A stretch of DNA of 64,000 nt from the NCBI GenBank assembly GCA_040218535.1, contig JAVJRG010000006.1, positions 46,033 through 110,032 on the forward strand, given 5' to 3'. Shown piece by piece: positions 17,666 to 27,049 of the stretch. Made by a program: the position numbers and the translations under genes. A model generated the notes under the pieces. It did not search any database. It was not told where the DNA came from and saw only the letters and a program-made list of their open reading frames with translations. Origin of the DNA: Lacipirellulaceae bacterium (GTDB lineage Bacteria > Planctomycetota > Planctomycetia > Pirellulales > Lacipirellulaceae). Each line of letters starts with the position of its first letter. Position 1 is the first letter of the stretch.

Positions 17666-18757
17666 TCAGGTGTTTGGGATTGGAGACGAGCGGTAAAGGG
17701 CTGCCGTCTTTTGCCCAATAGCTTCCCATCCTAGCGAATCTCTTGCGTAGCGATAGTTGCTCTCGCCAATCGCAGCTAAGTCCTCAGAATGGTCAATCGC
17801 ATACTGCAACTTCTGTCCTAAATCATCTGGCAGGTCGCTTTGGTAGACTAACTCTGGTTGTGTCTGAAGGGTTTCAGGCAGGCAGCCTAGCGACGGCACG
17901 ATGCAAGGTAAACCATTAGAAATAGCTAAAATCACACTGCCCGACGTCAAAACCTCTGTGAACGGAGCAACGAATACATCGGCTGCACAGAGGTACTCAT
18001 CAAGCCTTGCCTGCTCCACCCGCCCAGGATGAAATTGAATTCTACCGTCTCGTTCAATTCGGGAATCAATCACTTCCGCATGGGCTTCATTCCTTACTTT
18101 TCCAACAATCATCAGTCTCGCACGCGAATCTTCCAGCTCTTTGAATTGGTCAATGAGACCGAGTATTCCTTTATAGGGTCGGACTTGCCCAACAAAAAGG
18201 AAAAGTACGCTTGTCGAATCAAGACCCAACTCATCTCGAATCTGATGCCTTTGATTCGGAGCAACTACACTGCTTGGATAGTTGCCGTGTGGAATGACGA
18301 ATGTCTTTTCAAGTAATCTCACGCCATACTTCTCTGCTAGCGCACCTTTAGCGTACTCGCAATGCGAAATAACTCCATCGACCAGACGCAAAAAAAAACG
18401 CATGAACCAACGCTCTACTTTCGGATAGGCGTTCTCATGGTTATGCAAATTGTGAAGCGTCCAGACGAATCGTCTCCCCCGCAGCTTAAGCAGGAGAAAG
18501 CAGAATCCTGTTAGTAGTGACTTCAACACGGTCGAAACGAGACTCTTGCGAAATAGATAATCATCCAGCCAATGAACGTGAATAACGCTTGGCGAACGAC
18601 CAAAGGCAAGCTTGATCAGAGGTTTCATACCTCGCGGTAGGTTTTCGACCTTAACCCCAGTTTTCTCTACAGACTCGGCTAAGAGATCTTGATAGGGGTT
18701 ACCCGAGCCCTGATAGGGCAAGCAGCCAACCAAAAGATGATCAGGATCGTGATCCAT
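17666..18757 (-). CDS. glycosyltransferase (GT-B, family 4-like)
   Basis: A 363-residue GT-B enzyme. The N-terminal domain has VIHVHWLDDYLF and RFVWTLHNLHNHE; the C-terminal nucleotide-sugar domain has LFLFVGQVRPYKGI, IVGKVRNEA and a final E..SGSVILAISNGLPCIV with the family EX7E-like segment (FTEVLTSGSV). It transfers an activated sugar onto a growing surface glycan. It is the only minus-strand gene of the glycan block; its start lies near 18757, 239 bp from the divergent GMC oxidoreductase gene. ATG is the first in frame. Confidence 0.85.
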   Translation of the reverse strand: MDHDPDHLLVGCLPYQGSGNPYQDLLAESVEKTGVKVENLPRGMKPLIKLAFGRSPSVIHVHWLDDYLFRKSLVSTVLKSLLTGFCFLLLKLRGRRFVWTLHNLHNHENAYPKVERWFMRFFLRLVDGVISHCEYAKGALAEKYGVRLLEKTFVIPHGNYPSSVVAPNQRHQIRDELGLDSTSVLFLFVGQVRPYKGILGLIDQFKELEDSRARLMIVGKVRNEAHAEVIDSRIERDGRIQFHPGRVEQARLDEYLCAADVFVAPFTEVLTSGSVILAISNGLPCIVPSLGCLPETLQTQPELVYQSDLPDDLGQKLQYAIDHSEDLAAIGESNYRYARDSLGWEAIGQKTAALYRSSPIPNT

Positions 18758-18890
18758 AAGTGCTAGTGACTTTGCATCGATGCAGCAGTGTCGCGGCCCT
18801 ATTTCGTCCTTGGCCGGAGGTGGCTAATAGCTCAAGACACAGCTATTATGTTTAGCAACCGTACTTTGACTAGAAGCAGTTTCAACAATC

Positions 18891-18923
18891 CATCAGCCCT
18901 TCGGGCGTCAGCCCTCGGCTGCC
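18891..18923. repeat. GGCGTCAGCC-type palindromic repeat
   Basis: CAGCCCTTCGGGCGTCAGCC followed by CTCGGCTG lies in the 239-bp divergent gap. The core is the same as in the elements at 9866, 40541, 40664 and 44329, with GTCAGCC instead of GTTAGCC. Confidence 0.6.
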
Positions 18924-18954
18924 TTGGAGTCGGACAAGAACGCGTTGCGGCTGC

Positions 18955-18964
18955 TATTATAAAT
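18955..18964 (+). promoter_or_regulatory. possible -10 box upstream of the GMC oxidoreductase
   Basis: TATTATAAAT lies 33 bases before the ATG at 18997 and stands out as AT-rich in a GC-rich context. No good -35 hexamer is present at 16-18 bp spacing, so this is a weak prediction. Confidence 0.3.
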
Positions 18965-18996
18965 GGCCATTACTCTTTGAGTCTACGCAACGCTGT

Positions 18997-20595
18997 ATGC
19001 TATTCACGAATCTCGACGAATTTACCGCTCAGAAGCAGAACCCCAATCGCGTTGTCGTGATTGGGGCGGGGGCCGTCGGGATCCATCTGGCGGTGCAACT
19101 GGTGCGGGCTGGGCGCGAGGTGGTCGTCCTCGAAGCGGGTGACGAAACGCTGAGTAACTTTTCTTCTGACAGTTACTCGGTAATCGGCCGCAAGCATGAG
19201 GGAATCCGACTTGGACGCAGCGTCGCCCTCGGGGGCACGACGAACCTCTGGGGCGGGCAACTCGTTGAGTTCAACCCGCTCGACTTCAACGGGCGAGACT
19301 GGCTGCCAGGCTCAAAATGGCCCGTGAGCTATGAAGAGTTCGCCCCGTATTACGGTCCGACCTACGATGCCCTCGGGATCGATCAGGATCTCCAAAAAGA
19401 TGAATTCGTCTGGAAGTCACTGAAGAAGGATAAACCCAAACTGGGAACCGAGGTCGAGCTTTTTCTCTCTCGCTGGCTCAAAATACCTAACCTTGCCGCC
19501 ATCTTCCGCGAAGAGATCGAAACGAAACCGAAACTATCGGTCGTTCTCAACACGACGGTCACCGGCTTTACCGGAAGGAACGGTCACATCGAAAGTCTGC
19601 AGGCTTGCAACTCCAAGGGGGAACGTCACTCAATCACTGGCGAGAGCTTCGTGCTTAGTGCCGGGACGATCGAGAATGCGCGACTCTTGCTACACGCAGC
19701 CGCCGATGAGTCTTGGGAATGTCCTTGGAAACATAACGAGAATGTCGGTAAGTACTTTCAAGACCATCTTGGCGGACGAGTCGCGATGATTAAGCCACGC
19801 GATTCCAAAGCCTTCTACGACCTGTTTTGCACGATCGTCCTCCGCAGCCATAAGTTCCAACCCAAACTACGGCTTTTCAACGAGCTACTCGATCAAGAGC
19901 CTGTTCTCAACAATCAGGTGTGGATCGCTTTCGAAAATTCCATCAAGGAAAACCTCGTCTTCCTCAAGCAGTTTTTCCAAGCCGCCCTCTACAGCCGAAA
20001 GATCGGTTCGATCTCCGAGTTCTTCCGCAATGCGTTCGCCTGTGCTCGTCACATGATTCCGCTAATGTGGAAGTTTGTTGTGGAGCACCGAGTGCTGATC
20101 CCCAGCGGCTCGCGCATTTCGCTAACGGTTCAAGCCGAGACCGAGCCCTTGCGTGAGAGCCAAATCAAGATCGACTCCAGCGAGACGAATGAGTTTGGCC
20201 TCCCCAAGGTTTTGCTCGACTGGCAACTCTCTAGCAACGAGATTCACCACCTGGCTTCTTTCACCAGGCGTGTTGAGAAAGCGCTGCAAGAGTCTGAATT
20301 GGCGGATTTGGTCGTCGAGCCGGCACTGTTGGAGGAGGACCCGAAGTTTCTGGACCAACTCCACGACACGAACCACCACTCCGGCGGATGCATCATGGGA
20401 GAGAGTGCGGAGCAGGGCGTGGTTGATAGGAACTTGCAAGTCTTTGGCACAGACAACCTCTTCGCGAACGGGGCCTGCATCTTCCGCACAAACAGCAATG
20501 CCAACTGCACCTTCACTGCCATGGCATTCGCCACAAGGCTAGCCGAGTATCTTGCTAAGGATTCCCATGAAGCAGGTTTACCTCAAGCCGATTGA
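18997..20595 (+). CDS. GMC-family FAD-dependent oxidoreductase
   Basis: A 532-residue flavoprotein. The FAD-binding Rossmann motif is VVVIGAGAVGIHLAVQL with VVVLEAGD after it (residues 19-48), then LGGTTNLWGGQL. The C-terminus has the GMC active-site His (NHHSGGCIMG) and the final NGACIFRTNSNANCTFTAMAFA FAD signature. GMC enzymes oxidise alcohol groups, often of sugars. It overlaps the aldo/keto reductase start by 29 bases, which indicates translational coupling; the pair could oxidise and reduce a sugar or a lipid-linked intermediate of the glycan pathway (inference). Confidence 0.87.
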   Translation: MLFTNLDEFTAQKQNPNRVVVIGAGAVGIHLAVQLVRAGREVVVLEAGDETLSNFSSDSYSVIGRKHEGIRLGRSVALGGTTNLWGGQLVEFNPLDFNGRDWLPGSKWPVSYEEFAPYYGPTYDALGIDQDLQKDEFVWKSLKKDKPKLGTEVELFLSRWLKIPNLAAIFREEIETKPKLSVVLNTTVTGFTGRNGHIESLQACNSKGERHSITGESFVLSAGTIENARLLLHAAADESWECPWKHNENVGKYFQDHLGGRVAMIKPRDSKAFYDLFCTIVLRSHKFQPKLRLFNELLDQEPVLNNQVWIAFENSIKENLVFLKQFFQAALYSRKIGSISEFFRNAFACARHMIPLMWKFVVEHRVLIPSGSRISLTVQAETEPLRESQIKIDSSETNEFGLPKVLLDWQLSSNEIHHLASFTRRVEKALQESELADLVVEPALLEEDPKFLDQLHDTNHHSGGCIMGESAEQGVVDRNLQVFGTDNLFANGACIFRTNSNANCTFTAMAFATRLAEYLAKDSHEAGLPQAD

Positions 20596-21382
20596 TCGCA
20601 CTGCTTCCTGCTTAGGATTCGGTTGCGCGGGACTCGACGGCCGAATTGGGCTGCGACGGTCTGCCAAGCTGATCGAAACGGCACTGGATCTTGGCATCAA
20701 CTATTTCGACGTGGCCCCTTCGTACGGAACCGCTGAAGAAGCCTTGGGACACGTCCTCGGTAATTCGAAAGAAGTCATCGTGACGACGAAAGTCGGTCCG
20801 CCTCGTAAACCCTACAACGCCCGGAAGGCTTGGATTCGCTCGATCGCTAAACCGATCTTGGATCGGACGCGCGGACTGAAGATACTGATCCGCAACAGTA
20901 TCTCGAAACCTGCGGGTGCGAAAACGCGTCCCCGCTACGACTTCTCAAAAGCTGGCATTGAGAGCACCGTAGAAAGTAGCCTAAAATTTCTCAAGCGTGA
21001 TACGATCGACATCCTGCTCGCTCACGAGCCCCATCCCGACGACCTCGTGCCGGAGGTCGCAGAGCGGTTTGAAAGCCTCTTGGAAAATGGTGCGATCAAA
21101 GCGTTCGGCACAGGGATCGGAGCGGTCGACGATTGCTGGGCCCCGTTTGGTACCGTGTGGCAATCTGCTTGGCCCGCCGAGCAGATCGACAGCTATCAGG
21201 AGAACGTCACCTATTTGTTTCACCGAGTGCTTCGCAACTCTCGGCAATCCTTAGACGGTCGCACCGAAGTCCCTGCCGCAGACCTGATCCGAAATGCCCA
21301 CTTACAACGGCCCGATTCTGTACTGCTAGTCTCAGCCTCAACGCCAGACAGGCTGAAAGAACTGGCCGACGCAGTCGCTTGA
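20567..21382 (+). CDS. aldo/keto reductase
   Basis: A 271-residue TIM-barrel NADPH reductase. The tetrad is visible: Asp and Tyr in FDVAPSYGTAEEALG, Lys in VIVTTKVG, His in IDILLAHEPHP. The ATG at 20567 is chosen because MKQVYLKPI fits the family start; it lies inside the end of the GMC gene, a 29-base overlap. Reductases of this group act on aldehydes and ketones of sugars. At 271 residues it is at the short end of the family (270-330); the cofactor-binding C-terminus (SVLLVSASTPDRLKEL) is present. Confidence 0.85.
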   Translation: MKQVYLKPIDRTASCLGFGCAGLDGRIGLRRSAKLIETALDLGINYFDVAPSYGTAEEALGHVLGNSKEVIVTTKVGPPRKPYNARKAWIRSIAKPILDRTRGLKILIRNSISKPAGAKTRPRYDFSKAGIESTVESSLKFLKRDTIDILLAHEPHPDDLVPEVAERFESLLENGAIKAFGTGIGAVDDCWAPFGTVWQSAWPAEQIDSYQENVTYLFHRVLRNSRQSLDGRTEVPAADLIRNAHLQRPDSVLLVSASTPDRLKELADAVA

Positions 21383-21535
21383 GGCGCTCAACCACCTTAG
21401 TTGCGAGAATTGCGAGCCGAAAGTTTTCTCGAAGCCGTCTTTGAGGCAGTAGGAAAAGCTAGAGTAAGGAAGTACTCTTGCGTCAGCGATCACTCGTCCA
21501 TTTGGCACACACCGCCCACTGCGAGCCTCGACTTC

Positions 21536-22432
21536 ATGTTCGTGTCGGTAATCATCCCCGTCTATAACCACAGCGACTTTCTGAAGCTGTGCCTTGACGC
21601 GTTGAGCAAGCAAACGCTTCCGCGCGATCAGTTCGAAGTGATCGTGATCGACAACGGTTCCGACGACCCGCCAGAGCAATTGGTCGCCAGCTACGACTTC
21701 ACACGTTATTCCACTGAGTCGAAGCCCGGGTCGTTCGCAGCGCGCAATCATGGTCTAACTCTGGCGAAGGGAGACTATATCGCCTTCACCGACTCCGACT
21801 GCTTACCTGCGCCTGACTGGCTTGAGAAGGCAACTGCCGAGTTAGCTTCTTCAGATCGAACCGACGTTGTCGCAGGTCGCATTGACGTCGTTGCCTACGA
21901 CCCGAAATCTCCCAAATCCGTCGAGCTGTTCGACATTGCGATTCGCCTCAATCAGGAATCGAGGGTCGCCAAATCCAACGGGGTGGTCACGGCCAACATG
22001 GTCACGCGTGGAGAACTGTTCGAGCAAGTTGGCGATTTCGATGATTCGCTGATGAGCGGCGCCGACGCTGAGTGGTCCCAGCGCGCGGCGGCTCAAGGCT
22101 ACTCAGTCAGGTATCTTGATGACGCCGTGGTCAGCCACCCGACGCGGACGACATTGAAAGAAGTGCTGACGCAAACCCGCAGGAGAGCCGGTGGTCGCTT
22201 CGACATGCGGGCGAACACCAAAGGACGGGGACTGGCATCGAAAGTGGCCGATGCTGCCACAAAAATCCTACCTCGCTGGAAAGGCCTTGGCCAGGCTCGC
22301 CAACGCCTCTCGAAACGAGGCTACGGGTTCATCGCCTGGCTACGTGTCGTCGGCGTGATGCAAATTGTTCATTACGCAGCTCTCATCGAAATCGTCCGAC
22401 GAATGTGCGGCAACGAGGCCGAGAGGCGTTGA
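21536..22432 (+). CDS. glycosyltransferase family 2
   Basis: A 298-residue GT-A enzyme: FVSVIIPVYNHSDFL, VIDNGSDDPP, SFAARNHGLTLAKGDYIAFTDSDCLP with the DxD-like DSD metal site, and VTANMVTRGELFEQVGDFDD. The C-terminal part (FIAWLRVVGVMQIVHYAALIEIV) is hydrophobic and may anchor the protein at the membrane. The frame is open upstream to 21401, but the family starts right at VSVIIPVYN, so ATG 21536 is used. The last recognised gene of the glycan block. Confidence 0.87.
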   Translation: MFVSVIIPVYNHSDFLKLCLDALSKQTLPRDQFEVIVIDNGSDDPPEQLVASYDFTRYSTESKPGSFAARNHGLTLAKGDYIAFTDSDCLPAPDWLEKATAELASSDRTDVVAGRIDVVAYDPKSPKSVELFDIAIRLNQESRVAKSNGVVTANMVTRGELFEQVGDFDDSLMSGADAEWSQRAAAQGYSVRYLDDAVVSHPTRTTLKEVLTQTRRRAGGRFDMRANTKGRGLASKVADAATKILPRWKGLGQARQRLSKRGYGFIAWLRVVGVMQIVHYAALIEIVRRMCGNEAERR

Positions 22433-23215
22433 CCGGCAACGACCGCCTCACTCAGCCTCAAAGGGCTAAGAAACGCCTCCCCCGGGGACATCCCCCCTCG
22501 GATCCAGCGGGGCTCCTGGTCGCTCGGGTGGTAAACTATCACTCCTAGGTAGCTGCTAGCAATCGCGACGGTTGAAGGCTGCCCGGGCGAAACATTCACT
22601 CTATTCACAGCGTCGCCATCATCCCGAAAATTTGCCCTCAGCGGGTCAGAGTGTTATTTTTCTAGGGTCAATCCTGAGGATTCTCGCAGGGTTGCGGCGA
22701 TTTTGGCGGGGTGCAGCCCCCGTCGGTTCCAACTATGATAAGAGGTTCGCTTGAAGCCAAAAACTGGCCCAAAAGCGTTCCCACTGGCAAACCCTACGAT
22801 CGGAGTCAGGCAAGTGCGAAGTCGTTTCTCCAAACTTCTCGTGAATCGTCTCGGCAGAGAGTGGCAACAACTCATGGACGGCTGGATGAGCTTGAAGGCC
22901 CTGCTCAGCGGCAAGCCTCGCACGAGACTTCAGCCGATCCGCGTCAGTCAGCCTAACTCGTCGAGAACCCGCCGCTAACTTAGACCTGGTGCTGCCAGTT
23001 TGAGGAGGCAGTAACGGAGGCCCTTGTTCAACGCTTAATAAGAGGGAGCTTAACAAGAGAGCTTTAACGACCCCTTAGCTTCGCTGATCCGAAGCATCGA
23101 ACCCTCTCGCTATCCCACCCATGGCAATCTCGCCACCCCACACAATTCGTGTTAACCATCGATACTCGGCCCCAGTTGTCCGAGTTGTGGTAACACCCTC
23201 GGAGTCTAACCTCAC
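22433..23215. other. 783-bp region without a confident gene
   Basis: This is the longest gap in the window. It contains GC-rich sequence without tRNA-like or CRISPR-like structure. A 75-codon plus-strand frame (22751-22978) is the only plausible small gene. Regulatory RNA cannot be excluded but nothing recognisable was seen. Confidence 0.5.
22751..22978 (+). CDS. possible small basic protein (low confidence)
   Basis: A 75-codon frame starting with TTG and preceded by AAGAGG at 5-base spacing, a better ribosome site than most genes here. The product is basic (MKPKTGPKAFPLANPTIGVR at the start) with a tryptophan-containing helical middle (GREWQQLMDGWMSL). No family is recognised. Random occurrence in a GC-rich gap is a real alternative. 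Confidence 0.3.
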   Translation: MKPKTGPKAFPLANPTIGVRQVRSRFSKLLVNRLGREWQQLMDGWMSLKALLSGKPRTRLQPIRVSQPNSSRTRR

Positions 23216-26200
23216 GTGAATCAGGATCAACTACCCGGCTCGTTCTTCGGACCCTCGACGCTCGTTGAGCTTCTTGAGCACCGCGCCACGCATCAAGGCG
23301 ATGACATTGGGTTTCGCTTTCTCGTCGATGGCGAGAAAGAGTCCATCGAATGGACTTACGCCGATGTCGACAAAAAGGCACGCGCTATTGCCGCCTCGCT
23401 CCAATCGATGGGGCTCGAAGGCGAACGCGCGCTGCTGCTTTATCCGTCGGGACTTGATTTTGTCGCCGCCTTTTTCGGCTGTCTCTACGCAGGGGTGACC
23501 GCCGTTCCTGCCTATCCGCCGCGGCGTAATCGCAACATGGCGCGCATTCAAGCGATCGCCAACGACGCCCAAGCTGCCATCGCGCTGACCACACACGACG
23601 TGCTGGAACGCGTCCAGACGATGATCACCGACACGCCGGTCTTACAACAGATGCGCTGGCGTGCGACCGATCAATGGGAAATCGAACTGGCAGACACTTG
23701 GCAGCGTCCCGACGTCCACGGCGATACGCTCGCCTTTTTGCAGTATACCTCGGGCTCAACGGGAGTCCCCAAGGGTGTCATGCTCACGCACTCGAACCTG
23801 ATGCACAACTCGGCAATGATCGCCTACGCCTTCGAGCATTCCCGCTCAGGCAGTGGCGTGTTCTGGTTGCCGTTGTATCACGACATGGGCCTCATCGGTG
23901 GCATCCTCCAGCCGCTTTACATGGGCCGTCCGAACATGCTGTTCTCGCCTACGCACTTCCTGCAACGACCGTTGCGTTGGTTGCAGATCATGACGCAAAC
24001 CGGTTCGACCATCAGCGGTGGACCGAACTTCGCCTACGATCTGTGCGTTGAGAAAGTCACCTCCGAGCAAAAGAAACAACTCGATCTCAGTCGCTGGTCG
24101 CTTGCCTTCAATGGTGCTGAACCAGTCCGTGCTGAAACCATGAAGCGCTTCAGCGAAGCCTTCGCCGAATGCGGTTTCCGCAAAGAGGCATTCTACCCCT
24201 GCTACGGACTTGCCGAAGCGACGCTGATCGTAGCCGGCGGCTACAAGCAGACCGAGCCAGTCGTCCGCAGTTTCGAGATCGCCGCCCTCGAAGAGCACAA
24301 GGCCGTTCCCACGGAAACTGCGGGTGAGAATTCACGCGCCCTCGTCGGCAGCGGTGGAAATCTCCTCGACCAGAACATCGTCATCGCGGACCCTGAGTCC
24401 CGCGAATTCCTCGGCGAAAACCGCGTCGGCGAAATCTGGGTCTCCGGCCCAAGTGTCGCGCAGGGGTATTGGAAGCGCGAGGAAATCTCGAAAGAAACTT
24501 TCCAAGCTCGCCTGAGCGACGGTCGCGGTCCGTTTCTCCGCACAGGCGACCTCGGTTTTCTCTCCGACGGCGAACTATTCGTCACTGGTCGCCTGAAAGA
24601 CCTCATCATTCTTCGCGGAGTAAACCACTATCCGCAGGACATCGAACTGACCGTCGACCAAGCGCACAAGCATCTCAAGCCTGGCGCCGGGGCTGCATTT
24701 GCCGTAGGTGATGAAGGCGAAGAGCGCCTCGTCGTCGTCCAAGAGACCAACCGCCGCCGCGATATGGACGTGGCCGCGATCTTCGAGGCCATCCGCAAGG
24801 AAGTCGCCAACAAACATGAGCTGGCTGTTTCCTCGATCGTGTTGCTGAAAACCGGCAGCATCCCCAAGACTTCTAGCGGTAAGATCCAACGCCACGCCTG
24901 CGAGGCAGGTTATGAAGCAGGCACGCTTGCCGCGCTGGCAATGTGGTCCGCCGAGGAAGGTATCCACGAAATCGCCGCTTCAGTCCGTCGCACCAGCGAA
25001 GATGAATCGCTACTCGATTCCGACGGAATGGAAGCCGCCGCCGATATTTTGGAGGACGAGTCGTCAGAGGAAGAAGCAAGATCGCACGTCGAAGAAACGA
25101 AACCCGTTCAACGGCGTCCACTCACCGCGGAGCCACCCGCGTCCGTTGCTTCTGCCGTGAATGGTGCTGCGGCGAAACCACAGCCGCCATTAAGACAAGA
25201 GAATCGAGCGACCCGCGAACACGCAATCTCTGCTCAGCAGGAAGAAATCGCTGAAAAGGTCTACGAACAAGTTCGCCTGATCGCCAAAGAACGTGCTCAA
25301 GAGCTTGAGTGGGACACGAACATTGTCGAGATGGGTCTCGACTCGCTGGAACGCATGGAAATCGTCGCCGCCCTAGAAGACGCCTTCGGCGGGCGGTTCC
25401 CAGACCATGTTCTTCCCAACATGGAAACCTGCGGCGAAGTTGTCGAAGCAATCGAGGAGCACCTCGGTGGTAAACTGGCGGATCGATCGCAGAAAACGTC
25501 GGTTCAAGAAATCCCTGAAGAAAACTACCAATTCGCCAAGTCGCTAGAATACCGTCGGCTCCAAGAGAACAAGAAGCTGGTCGAGAAGACGGGACGCAAA
25601 CCGTTCTTCACGGTCCACGAGGGCGTCACCAACGACAAGACACAGATCGACGGGCACGAGTACATCAATTTCTGTAGCTACAATTACCTGGGCATGTCGG
25701 GAGATCCGTATGTCACCAAGGCGGCACGCGATGCCGTGCAGAAGTACGGCACGAGCGTCTCTGCTAGCCGGCTAGTCTCCGGGCAGAAGCCTTTGCACGG
25801 GCAGCTTGAGCGCGGCATTGCCGACTTCATCGGCGCTGAAGATGCCATCGTGTTCGTCGGCGGGCACTCGACGAACGAATCGGTGATTGGCCACCTGTTT
25901 GGCCCCGGCGACCTCATTCTGCACGACGCACTCTCGCACAATAGCATCATGCAGGGGGCGATTCTTTCCGGCGCTCGCCGTCGGCCTTTCCCACATAACG
26001 ACTGGGAAGCCTGCGGACGCATCCTGCGCGAAATCCGCGGCGAGTACCAACGCGTCCTAATCGTCGTTGAAGGCGTTTACAGCATGGATGGCGACTACCC
26101 CGACCTGCCGAAATTCGTCGACATCAAGAAAGATCAGAAGGCCTACTTGATGGTCGACGAGGCTCACTCGATGGGCACGATGGGCCTCCGGGGGCGCGGG

Positions 26201-26803
26201 ATGGCAGAACACTACGACCTGAACCCCAAAGACGTTGACATCTGGATGGGGACGCTCAGCAAGTCGTTCGGCAGTTGCGGCGGTTACATTGCCGGACAGT
26301 CAGAGCTCATCGATTACTTGAAATACACTGCTCCCGGTTTTGTCTACAGCGTTGGCCTCTCGCCCTCGAACGCAGCCGCGGCACTCGCTTCGTTGGAATT
26401 GCTTCAAGAGGAACCCGAGCGAGTCACCAAGCTCGCCGAAAACTCACGACTGTTCCTCGAACTGTCCCAAGCTGCTGGCCTGAACACCGGCACGAGCAAC
26501 AACACCCCCGTGGTACCGATCATCACGGGGAACTCCGCAGACGCCCTGGCACTTTCGAGTCAACTGTTCGATCGCGGCATCAACGTGCAGCCAATTCTTT
26601 ATCCAGCGGTTGAAGAAAGCGCTGCTCGTTTGCGATTCTTTATCACGAGCGATCACACCGAAGCGCAGATCCGCTCGACCGTCCGAGCGGTTGCCGAAGA
26701 GCTCGATAAAATCGATTCTTCCTATCGCAACGGTTGCCCGCTGCCAGCGGCAGAACCGATCGAAAAAGCCGCCCAAGAGCCGGCGACGTTGCCACCGCGA
26801 TAG
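23216..26803 (+). CDS. three-domain fusion: fatty-acyl-AMP ligase, acyl carrier protein, PLP-dependent alpha-oxoamine synthase
   Basis: A 1195-residue protein starting at GTG. Residues about 1-590 are a FadD32/FAAL-type adenylation domain: YTSGSTGVPKGVMLTHSN, WLPLYHDMGLIGG, SGGPNFAYDLC, FNGAEPVR, YGLAEATL, and the catalytic Lys556 (SSGKIQ). After an acidic linker comes an acyl carrier domain with the phosphopantetheine Ser710 (GLDSLERME). Residues about 775-1170 are a class-II aminotransferase-like oxoamine synthase (MVDEAHSMGTMG; Lys1016 in TLSKSFGSCGG binds PLP), related to BioF and serine palmitoyltransferase. The enzyme could activate a fatty acid, hold it on its own carrier, and condense it with an amino acid with loss of CO2, giving a long-chain aminoketone. 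Product unknown; the layout recalls PigH-like and sphingoid-base enzymes. Confidence 0.88.
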   Translation: MNQDQLPGSFFGPSTLVELLEHRATHQGDDIGFRFLVDGEKESIEWTYADVDKKARAIAASLQSMGLEGERALLLYPSGLDFVAAFFGCLYAGVTAVPAYPPRRNRNMARIQAIANDAQAAIALTTHDVLERVQTMITDTPVLQQMRWRATDQWEIELADTWQRPDVHGDTLAFLQYTSGSTGVPKGVMLTHSNLMHNSAMIAYAFEHSRSGSGVFWLPLYHDMGLIGGILQPLYMGRPNMLFSPTHFLQRPLRWLQIMTQTGSTISGGPNFAYDLCVEKVTSEQKKQLDLSRWSLAFNGAEPVRAETMKRFSEAFAECGFRKEAFYPCYGLAEATLIVAGGYKQTEPVVRSFEIAALEEHKAVPTETAGENSRALVGSGGNLLDQNIVIADPESREFLGENRVGEIWVSGPSVAQGYWKREEISKETFQARLSDGRGPFLRTGDLGFLSDGELFVTGRLKDLIILRGVNHYPQDIELTVDQAHKHLKPGAGAAFAVGDEGEERLVVVQETNRRRDMDVAAIFEAIRKEVANKHELAVSSIVLLKTGSIPKTSSGKIQRHACEAGYEAGTLAALAMWSAEEGIHEIAASVRRTSEDESLLDSDGMEAAADILEDESSEEEARSHVEETKPVQRRPLTAEPPASVASAVNGAAAKPQPPLRQENRATREHAISAQQEEIAEKVYEQVRLIAKERAQELEWDTNIVEMGLDSLERMEIVAALEDAFGGRFPDHVLPNMETCGEVVEAIEEHLGGKLADRSQKTSVQEIPEENYQFAKSLEYRRLQENKKLVEKTGRKPFFTVHEGVTNDKTQIDGHEYINFCSYNYLGMSGDPYVTKAARDAVQKYGTSVSASRLVSGQKPLHGQLERGIADFIGAEDAIVFVGGHSTNESVIGHLFGPGDLILHDALSHNSIMQGAILSGARRRPFPHNDWEACGRILREIRGEYQRVLIVVEGVYSMDGDYPDLPKFVDIKKDQKAYLMVDEAHSMGTMGLRGRGMAEHYDLNPKDVDIWMGTLSKSFGSCGGYIAGQSELIDYLKYTAPGFVYSVGLSPSNAAAALASLELLQEEPERVTKLAENSRLFLELSQAAGLNTGTSNNTPVVPIITGNSADALALSSQLFDRGINVQPILYPAVEESAARLRFFITSDHTEAQIRSTVRAVAEELDKIDSSYRNGCPLPAAEPIEKAAQEPATLPPR

Positions 26804-26805
26804 TT

Positions 26806-26839
26806 CGTGTCATTCCGGCGAGAACCTCGGAATGACACG
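26806..26839. terminator. hairpin after the fusion gene (GTCATTCCG type)
   Basis: CGTGTCATTCCG (26806-26817) and CGGAATGACACG (26828-26839) form a perfect 12-bp stem with a 10-base loop, 3 bases after the stop. No T run follows. The same GTCATTCCG core recurs at 48150-48275, so it may be a mobile palindrome used as terminator. Confidence 0.6.
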
Positions 26840-27049
26840 AGTCAAGCACTGCGCATGGCGTTTTCTTTACTCTCTGCCGTGCTCAGGTTATGCTTACTGG
26901 TGGGGAGATAACCATAAACGCAACCATTTCTAAGGGTTGCGATCAACGACATAAGTTACCGCCGCTCAGCACCTGCCTCATCTGTCAGGTCGGTTGAGCT
27001 GGCTCACGTAACCGTTGTAGCTTTCTCAGGAACAGGAAAGGGATCGCGA

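Noticed and set aside
23846..24298. 150-codon minus-strand frame inside the lipid-synthase gene
   Set aside because: Lies entirely within the certain FAAL domain and shows no domain of its own.
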